This document shows positions 1 to 64,000 of a stretch of DNA of 64,000 nucleotides, piece after piece; positions within the stretch are counted from its first letter, which is position 1, and each line of letters starts with the position of its first letter. Position numbers and translations under genes: made by a program. Source of the stretch: Zeus faber (lineage: Eukaryota > Chordata > Actinopteri > Zeiformes > Zeidae); NCBI GenBank assembly GCA_960531495.1, contig OY482846.1, positions 52,553,945-52,617,944 of the forward strand, given 5' to 3'. The notes beneath the pieces were generated by a model that searched no databases, was not told the DNA's origin, and saw only the letters and a program-made list of their open reading frames with translations.

Positions 1-1813
1 TGATTTTATTTTGGATGTATTTTACTTTACTACATTTCCTCATTTAACAAAACAAAAGAAGCTCCCCCATAGCACCCACTGCCAGAAACATAAATCGGTG
101 CCTAAGGTTGGACCTCATAAGTATTTGGGGACACTTGGGGGTGGTATGGTAACCGGTCAGTGATTACGTATGAAACCAGAAGCTGAACCGAGCCCAACAC
201 TGTACAACAGCGTGCTGGGTAAGATCTCTTCCTTATTGTCGTCCTGCACATGCGGGTTAGTTCAGGACCGTACCAAGTTCACACTGGAATCTGATTTTGG
301 CGACATTTAAAAAGTAATGTGAACAGCCAAACAAAAAAATCTGATATGAGCAATAAATCTGTTTTGAGCACTAAGGCTTTGGAGCCTCGTTCTACTGAGT
401 TTCAGTGTGACGTAGCACTGAGACTCAGAGCTGAACGGCTGGCTTCACCACGTCCTCTGAAACAGACAGATCACAGCAACCAGACAGTGTTATATTATTC
501 CACAGTGTGTGTGGTAGTAGTTCCATCACAGACCCACATGGATGTGCACAAGCACTGAAAAAGTGAGTTTGCATACCAGATCTTATCGTCTTCAAATAAG
601 ATCTGGTCTTTTCAGATCAGGTCCCTTTAAGATGCTTCCTGCGTCTTCATGACGTGTGAAAATGAAGCCATCAAAGCAGATCCTTGTTGTTTTAATTGAA
701 GCTGACTTCCTCCAGCAGCAGTGAGGATCAGCTGAGGAGCTCAGCATGCTGCTACTGATGGGTTGCCAGATCATACCTGGCAACCCCCAACTGACTGAAA
801 GCTTCTTAGTTGATAATGGTTGCTGCACGGGGTGATAAACGCTCTGAGTCTAAAATAGATCTGAGTGCAGCTGCACCAAAACAACTGAGAGCTGCTTCTA
901 TTTTTAATCGTCATGAAGACGCTTCAGTCCAGTCCGGTCTAGTCCAGTTCAGTTCAGTCCATTTCAGTCCAGTTTGGTCTAGTCCAGTTCAGTCCAGTGG
1001 GTCCGGTCCAGTCTGTACTTCCTTTACTGCTCTTCCTTTCAGGATGAACGGTTTCTATCACATGAATAAATACACATGATTCATTCATATCAACATCTAA
1101 CAATACATAATAAATAGTTGTTGCTCAATGTGGTGATACAACGTGAGCATTGATAATCTCATTTTTTCATAAAGCAACTTGTTGTCTAGTTTAACTAGAT
1201 TGTGAAATAACTAGTATGTCTAGCTTGATAACTATTATAACTAGGTGTATAACTAGTGTGTATAATTCAATAACTATCGGTTAATGATGATTTGTTTTAA
1301 GTTCCTCATCTTCTCTATTATTCACTAAAAACAATCAATAAATCATTCATCATTATTGTATGACCAACACAAACGTGGATACAGTCAACATATGCACTGC
1401 TGTCAGCCACGCCTATGTGTTACGATGAAATGACATGATTTCATGCAGTAATTGATATTAATAACATATCTTTATTTAATGATTGAATTGTAAAAAGAAA
1501 AACCTTGAATCACAGTAGAGTATTGAGTCATTGATTTACATCCAAAAAAAAAAGTATTGTTTCCGATGTATATATGTATATATGAAATGTATTATTTTTA
1601 ATAACAATGTTGAGCGTATGCGTCCATATACACAGAGCATGGCTCCGCGTACTCAGGGACAGAAATATGCCAATTAAAAAAACAAAAAACAAACAGACAC
1701 ATTACTCTGGAAGAGGCTTCGTCTGGACTCTACCAACAGCACATGCCCCGCACAGCGCACAGGGTCCGGGCCAGAGCACCGTGGTCCGAGCCGGAGCACC
1801 AGGTCTAACCAAA
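1..1813. other. upstream intron or flank, no gene recognised
   Basis: AT-rich, no exon of the missing kif13b 5' end recognised. Holds an imperfect inverted repeat (641-668 with 894-922), a short agtccagtt repeat (925-1015) and a ctag/aacta-rich stretch (1185-1310). Confidence 0.5.
641..922. mobile_element. candidate MITE-like element bounded by inverted repeats
   Basis: Arms 641-668 and 894-922 share the 14-base core gcgtcttcatgacg in inverted orientation plus a similar A-rich extension. About 225 bp lies between, with no coding capacity. No target duplication was established. Confidence 0.35.
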
Positions 1814-3140
1814 ATGTATGTATGTATGTATGTATGTATGTATGTATGTATGTATGTATGTATGTATGTATGTATGTATGTATGTATGTATGCATGTACT
1901 GTATACATGTATGTACATATGTATGTATTGACTGTATGTACTGTAGGTATGATGTATGTATGTATGTATGTATGTATGTATGTATGTATGTATGTATGCA
2001 TGCATGTACTGTATACATGTATGTACATATGTATGTATTGACTGTATGTACTGTAGGTATGATGTATGTATGTATGTATGTATGTATGTATGTATGTATG
2101 TATGTATGTATGTATGTATGTATGTATGTATGTACTGTATGTGTGTATGTACTGTACATGTATGTATGTATGTATGTATGTTTGTATGTATGTATGTATG
2201 TATGTATGTATGTATGTATGTATGTATGTATGTATGTATGTATGTATGTATGTATGTAGGAATGTATGTATTGTATGCATGTACTATATGTATGGATACA
2301 TGTACTGTATACATGTACTGTATGCATGTACTGTATTAATGTACTATAATTATGTATGTATGTATGTATGTATGTATGTATGTATGTATGTATGTATGTA
2401 CTGTATGTATGGATTTATGTACTGTACGCATGTACTGTATTCATGTACTATAATTATGTATGTATGTATGTATGTATGTATGTATGTATGTATGTATGTA
2501 TGTATGTATGTATGTATGTATGTATGTATGACCTAAAGTTAAATAAAAACACACTGTTCTGCCACTGGAGAGACAGATGCAATGTATTGGCTGTATGTAC
2601 TGTATGTATGTATGTATGTATGTATGTATGTATGTATGTATGTACTGTGTGTATGTATGTATGTATGTATGTATGTATGCATGTATGTATGTACTGTATG
2701 TACTGTATGTATGTACGTATACATGGATGTATACAGGTATGTATGTACTGTATGCATGTACTCTCTATGTATGTATGTATGTATGTATGTATGTATCTAT
2801 GTATGTATGTATGTATGTATGCATGTGGGTGTGTGTGTATGTATGTATGTATGTATGTATGTATGTATGTATGTATGTATGTATGTATGTATGTATGTAT
2901 GTATGTATGTATGTATGTACTGTATATATGTATGCATGTACTGTATACATGTATGTACATATGTATGTATTGACTGTATGTACTGTAGGTATGATGTATG
3001 TATGTATGTATGTATGTATGTATGTATGTATGTATGTATGTATGTATGTATGTATGTATGTATGTATGTACTGTATGTGTGTATGCACTGTACATGTATG
3101 TATGTATGTATGTATGTATGTATGTATGTATGTATGTATG

Positions 3141-3171
<31 letters not shown>

Positions 3172-3823
3172 GTACTGCATGTAAGTACTGCATGTATGTA
3201 CTGTATCTATGTATGTATGTATGTATGCATGTATGTATGTATGTATGTATGTATGTATGTATGTATGTATGCATGTATGCATGTAGGAATGTATGTATTG
3301 TATGCATGTACTATATGTATGTACTGTATGTATGGATATATGTACTGTATGCATGTACTTCATTCATGTACTATAATTATGTATGTATGTATGTATGTAT
3401 GTATGTATGTATGTATGTATGACCTAAAGTTAAATAAAAACACACTATTCTGCCACCGGAGAGACAGATGCAAAATGTATGTATGTATGTATGTATGTAT
3501 GTATGTATGTATGTATGTATGTATGTATGTATGTATGTATGTATGTATGTATGTGTGTATGTATGTATGTATGTATGCATGTATGTACTGTATACATGTA
3601 TGTACATATGTATGTATTGGCTGTATGTACTGTAGGTATGTATGTATGTATGTATGTATGTACTGTGTGTATGTATGTATGTATGTATGTATGTATGTAT
3701 GTATGTATGTATGTATATGTGTATGTATGTAGGAATGTATGTATTGTATGCATGTACTATATGTATGGATATATGTACTGTATTCATGTACTATAATTAT
3801 GTATGTATGCATGTATGTATGTA

Positions 3824-3911
<88 letters not shown>

Positions 3912-4033
3912 GAATGTACTGTACGTATGTACGTATATATGTATGTATACAGGCATGTATGTACTCTATGCATGTACTCTATATGTATGTATGTATGTTT
4001 GTATGTATTTATGTACTGTATGTATGGATATAT
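1814..4033. repeat. TATG tetranucleotide array with higher-order units
   Basis: Long (ATGT)n broken by recurrent variants such as tgtactgtatacatgtatg and tgactgtatgtactgtaggt, so larger blocks of roughly 150-900 bp have themselves been duplicated. A non-repeat block beginning acctaaagttaaataaaaac recurs at 2531, 3422 and 4580. Ends in pure (GT)n at 3828-3908. Long ORFs of Y-V-C-M or H-T-Y-I are artefacts. Confidence 0.95.
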
Positions 4034-4034
4034 G

Positions 4035-4242
4035 GCAGGGATGGTAGCTCAGGCGGTAGAGCTGGTGGTCTAGTGATCTAAAGGTTGCTGGTTCCATCCC
4101 AGGCTCCTCCTGCTAGCATGCTGTAGTGTCCTTGAGCAAGACACTTAGCTCCTGATGGCTGCGTCCGTCGGTGTTTGAACAACTGTAAGTCGCTTTGGAT
4201 AAAAGCGTCTGATCAATGACTAAATGTAATGTAATGTAATGA
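4035..4242 (+). mobile_element. tRNA-derived SINE, copy 1
   Basis: Pol III A-box-like ggtagctcaggcggtagagc and B-box-like ggttgctggttccatccc, a conserved core (gtgtccttgagcaagacac) and a 3' tail gtaagtcgctttggataaaa shared with a LINE in this window. Ends in taatg repeats. Confidence 0.85.
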
Positions 4243-4307
4243 GTCTGTTGAGTGTGGTGTGTGTGTGTGTGTGTGTGTCTGTGTATATGTGTGTGTGTGT
4301 GTGTAAG

Positions 4308-4513
4308 AGGATGGTAGCTCAGGAGGTAGAGCTGGTGGTCTAGTCATCTAAAGGTTGCTGGTTGGATCCCAGCCTCCTCCTGCTAGCATGCTGTAGTGTC
4401 CTTGAGCAAGACACTTAACCCCTAATTGCTCCTGATGGCTGCGTCCGTCGGTGTTTGAACAATTGTAAGTCGCTTTGGATAAAAGCGTCTGCTAAATGTC
4501 ATGTAATGTAATA
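4308..4513 (+). mobile_element. tRNA-derived SINE, copy 2
   Basis: Same family as the copy just upstream, with a fuller core (aacccctaattgctcctgatg) and the same LINE-like tail ending atgtaatgtaat. It sits directly after a (GT)n run. Confidence 0.85.
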
Positions 4514-4750
4514 TATGTACTGTATGCATTGTATTCATGTACTATAATTATGTATGTATGTATGTATGTATGTATGTATGACCTAAAGTTAAATAAAAAC
4601 ACACTGTTCTGCCACCGGAGAGACAGATGCAAAATGTATGTATGTATGGATATATGTACTGTATACATGTACTATAATTATGTATGTATGTATACTGAAT
4701 GTATGTACTGTGTGTATGTATGCATTTATGTATGTATGTATAAATGTATG

Positions 4751-5818
4751 TGGTGTGGTGTGGTTTGAGCGGCCACACCTGACCTAGATCTAGGTGATTG
4801 GGATCAGGGTGGCTGCATACCTGTTGCCCGTTGGTTGTTCTAATGCGTAACAGGTTAAAATCCACATTCCCACAAACACTCAGGATATGAGCCCGTGTCA
4901 TGACATGTTCTCCCTGCTCCTGGCCTAATTCCAGCTCGCCAACTCTTTCACAATAAACTGGTGTTTACAATCTCCCGTTGTCTGTGTTTCTGTACCGGAG
5001 GGCCCTAAGACGCCACTTGGGTGACGTGTTGTGGCGAAACTGCCACCTGAACAGCGACTATCCTGCATGGGGAAGGGACACAGAGGGGCCGTCGGAAAAC
5101 ACCCTGGAGCCACCAGCGGGTCAACGGGCGGCCCCAGCACAAACAGAAGCAGACTCAGCAACCACCACAGGTAACTGCTAGCAGCGAGCTTCTCCGCCCA
5201 GCAGCCATCACCAAGACCATCCAACAGCCTGGCAGCTAGGCCACCCCCTCCAAGCAGCCCCCGCGACAGCCAAGACCGGCCATGCCTTCACCAGCAAACA
5301 CAGCAGCTCAAGGTCACAGGCACCAGAAGAGAAGAGGGGAGCCTGCATCGTCGCTCTGGGGGAAGGAAGCCGGTCGACCTTGGTGTTCCAGGGGACCAGT
5401 TCATTTCTTTTTGGAAATTAGTTTAGTAACCCTATGTCAGAGTCTGTGTTTTAGACGTGTTTTTCTTTTCTCTGCTTGGTGGGGGGGGGTTTGGCCAGGT
5501 AGTCTCGCTGGCCTGAGTTTGGAGTCGGGGTTATGTGGGGATGGTGTGGTGAGCAGCCACACCGGACCTGGATCTAGGTGATTGGGATCAGGGTGGCTGC
5601 ATACCCGTTGCGAGTTGGTTGGTCTAACAAGCAACAGGTAAAACCCCCAGCCCCACACGTACTCAGGATATGAGCCCGTGTCATGACATCCTGCTCCTGG
5701 GTTAATTCCAGCTAGCCCACTCTCTACAATAAACTGGTGTTTATAACCCGGCGTCGCCTGTGTCTCTGTGCCGGAGGGCCCTAAAACACCACTTGGGTGG
5801 CATGTGGTGCCAGAACTG
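4751..5818 (+). mobile_element. short LTR-type retroelement with two long terminal repeats
   Basis: Two similar direct repeats of about 280-290 bp (4751-5042 and 5542-5818) each start near tggtgtggt, have a hairpin-forming ggtgtgg/ccacacc start and carry AATAAA (4952-4957 and 5728-5733) before a tgtgtctctgtgccggag segment. About 500 bp lies between, with no intact gag or pol. The element is embedded in the TATG array, which resumes after it. A related copy lies inverted at 43552-44033. Confidence 0.6.
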
Positions 5819-5843
5819 TATGTATGTATGTATGTATGTACTG

Positions 5844-5875
<32 letters not shown>

Positions 5876-5973
5876 GATGTATATGTGGTCCAACAGCTGT
5901 TGGAAAATATATATTAATCTCAGTTGTTATTGTTGTGAATATGATTCAAACTATTATTTTGTGTGTTTTCCAG

Positions 5974-55302
<49,329 letters not shown>

Positions 55303-55745
55303 AGCAACTGGAGGTTCTGATGGAACCTGAAGTGGATCCAGGACCAGGACCAGGACCAGGACCAGGACCGGATCCTCCAGCAGCGACATACATACAACAT
55401 AAATGATGGATTCTATATGAATATGAATATGAATAATTACATACATGCATATCTTTTATACGTGTGTGTATATATATATATATATGTGTGTATGATTTAA
55501 TAATTAAATTTACTTTTTATGTTTCTTGTGCCTTAATAACATGAGTCCAAACAGAAATGTTTTAATAGTTTGTTTCATATTTAAGTAAGTTCTTCAGAAA
55601 AACGTTTTGTTTCTGAACTGATCTGGAGACGGATTCAGCACCCAGCGTTTTATTGATCATGATGCCATGAGTTGTAATGATGAATATTATTGATGTGAAT
55701 GATTTGACATCAATGCTGTTGGTAAATAAACGTTCAACTCCCACG
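55303..55745 (+). other. kif13b: kif13b 3' untranslated region
   Basis: Unique-looking AT-rich sequence between the TGA and the first AATAAA (55725-55730). Includes a short (AGGACC)n at 55339-55372 and a (TA)n at 55468-55484. The exact cleavage site is inferred. Confidence 0.6.
55725..55730 (+). promoter_or_regulatory. kif13b: candidate poly(A) signal, kif13b
   Basis: First AATAAA downstream of the stop on the plus strand. A further AATAAA follows near 55799. Confidence 0.55.
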
Positions 55746-55749
55746 CAGT

Positions 55750-55755
55750 TTTATT
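55750..55755 (-). promoter_or_regulatory. hmbox1: candidate poly(A) signal, hmbox1
   Basis: AATAAA on the minus strand (TTTATT on plus) about 545 bp beyond the hmbox1 stop. A second candidate lies at 55648-55653. Only about 20 bp separate it from the kif13b signal on the other strand. Confidence 0.45.
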
Positions 55756-56299
55756 GATAAATCTTTAATCTCTTATTCATATTTGTATATCATAGTAAAA
55801 TAAACACTGTACATAACATAGGAATATTCTACACCTCCATCACAGAACAAGGCACTAACTTCTCAAACTAAAGCCATGAGCCAGCAGCGACACCGGGGGC
55901 AGGGCATCAGGAGGGCGGGGCACTGGGGAGAGGTTCAACACTTTATCACTCAGCCCTCCATTCTGGGTTCTATCCTGGTTCTTATCCGGTTCTAATCGGG
56001 TTCGATCCTGGTTCTTATCTGGTTCTAATCCGGTTCTAATCTAGTTCTAATCTGGATTGTAATCTGCATTTTTATCTGGAGTCAAATCAAAATGAGGAAA
56101 TGTTAAATAAATAAACATCATTCAAAACGTTCACATCGCCTCATTAATAAAAACATATTTGGGTTTAAACTGGATAAAAAGGATAATAATACGATAGCAT
56201 CACATGACCTGGGTGGGGAATATTTTTCTATATATTCATATTTCTATGTTTGAGATTGTTTCAGAGGGGGAGGAGTTAGGAAGCCCCTCCCCTTCCCCT

Positions 56300-64000
<7,701 letters not shown>

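Noticed and set aside
1607..4073. Tyr/Val/Cys/Met and His/Thr/Tyr/Ile repeat ORFs
   Set aside because: Translation of (TATG)n in different frames.
4035..4120. tRNA genes suggested by A- and B-box sequences
   Set aside because: No cloverleaf or acceptor stem; the sequence continues into a SINE core and a LINE-like tail and recurs in seven other places.
1..5970. First coding exons of kif13b
   Set aside because: I searched for the start-of-motor blocks (VKVAVRIRP, EIDL.TKC) and saw none, so the 5' end is taken to lie outside the window.

Overview
The window is vertebrate nuclear DNA, most likely from a teleost fish. Two spliced genes converge tail to tail, and the interspersed elements are of kinds common in fish: a Tc1-like transposon, L2/CR1-type LINE tails, tRNA-derived SINEs ending in the same tail as a LINE, and BEL/Pao pieces. 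I reconstructed the exons by hand, from splice sites, reading phase and remembered resemblance to the human proteins. No alignment was run.

Gene 1, plus strand, 5974-55302: 37 coding exons of a kinesin-3 motor of the KIF13B (GAKIN) type. All 36 internal junctions keep phase, giving about 1,804 residues. The exons encode most of the motor domain (P-loop split between exons 3 and 4, switch I in exon 6, switch II in exon 7), the neck/coiled coil, an FHA domain (exons 11-13), the MAGUK-binding stalk and later conserved stalk blocks, a long Pro/Glu-rich tail exon and a C-terminal CAP-Gly domain ending in SWNS. The first roughly 50 codons were not found and should lie upstream.

Gene 2, minus strand, 64000-56300: eight exons of HMBOX1 (HOT1), a telomere-binding homeobox protein. 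They run from the HNF1-N-type domain through the atypical homeodomain to the acidic C-terminus. Its 5' end lies beyond the right edge. KIF13B and HMBOX1 are also convergent neighbours in human, so synteny supports both calls. Their candidate poly(A) signals are only about 20 bp apart on opposite strands.

Nearly all the rest is intron, very rich in tandem repeats: TATG, a 23-bp VNTR, ACTACAC, a 51-bp unit, a 20-bp 'ttcatgactata' unit, a 12-bp 'tctgtaactggt' unit, 'caactttattta', 'aacaatataa', 'ctactagttcta', 'agtacacac', 'gacaggtcagaacctcc' and others. Nested among them are SINEs, LINE fragments, a Tc1-like fragment, BEL/Pao pieces, a short two-LTR element with an inverted relative, and a solo LTR.

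The most unusual pattern is that many KIF13B intronic minisatellites are built from the neighbouring exon edge. The repeat unit carries the last or first bases of the exon together with a copy of its splice site (clearest at exons 4, 5, 6, 8, 9, 16 and 25; likely at 31 and 33). At exon 8 about 23 decoy copies of the 3' splice site precede the true one, and each decoy leads into a stop within seven codons.
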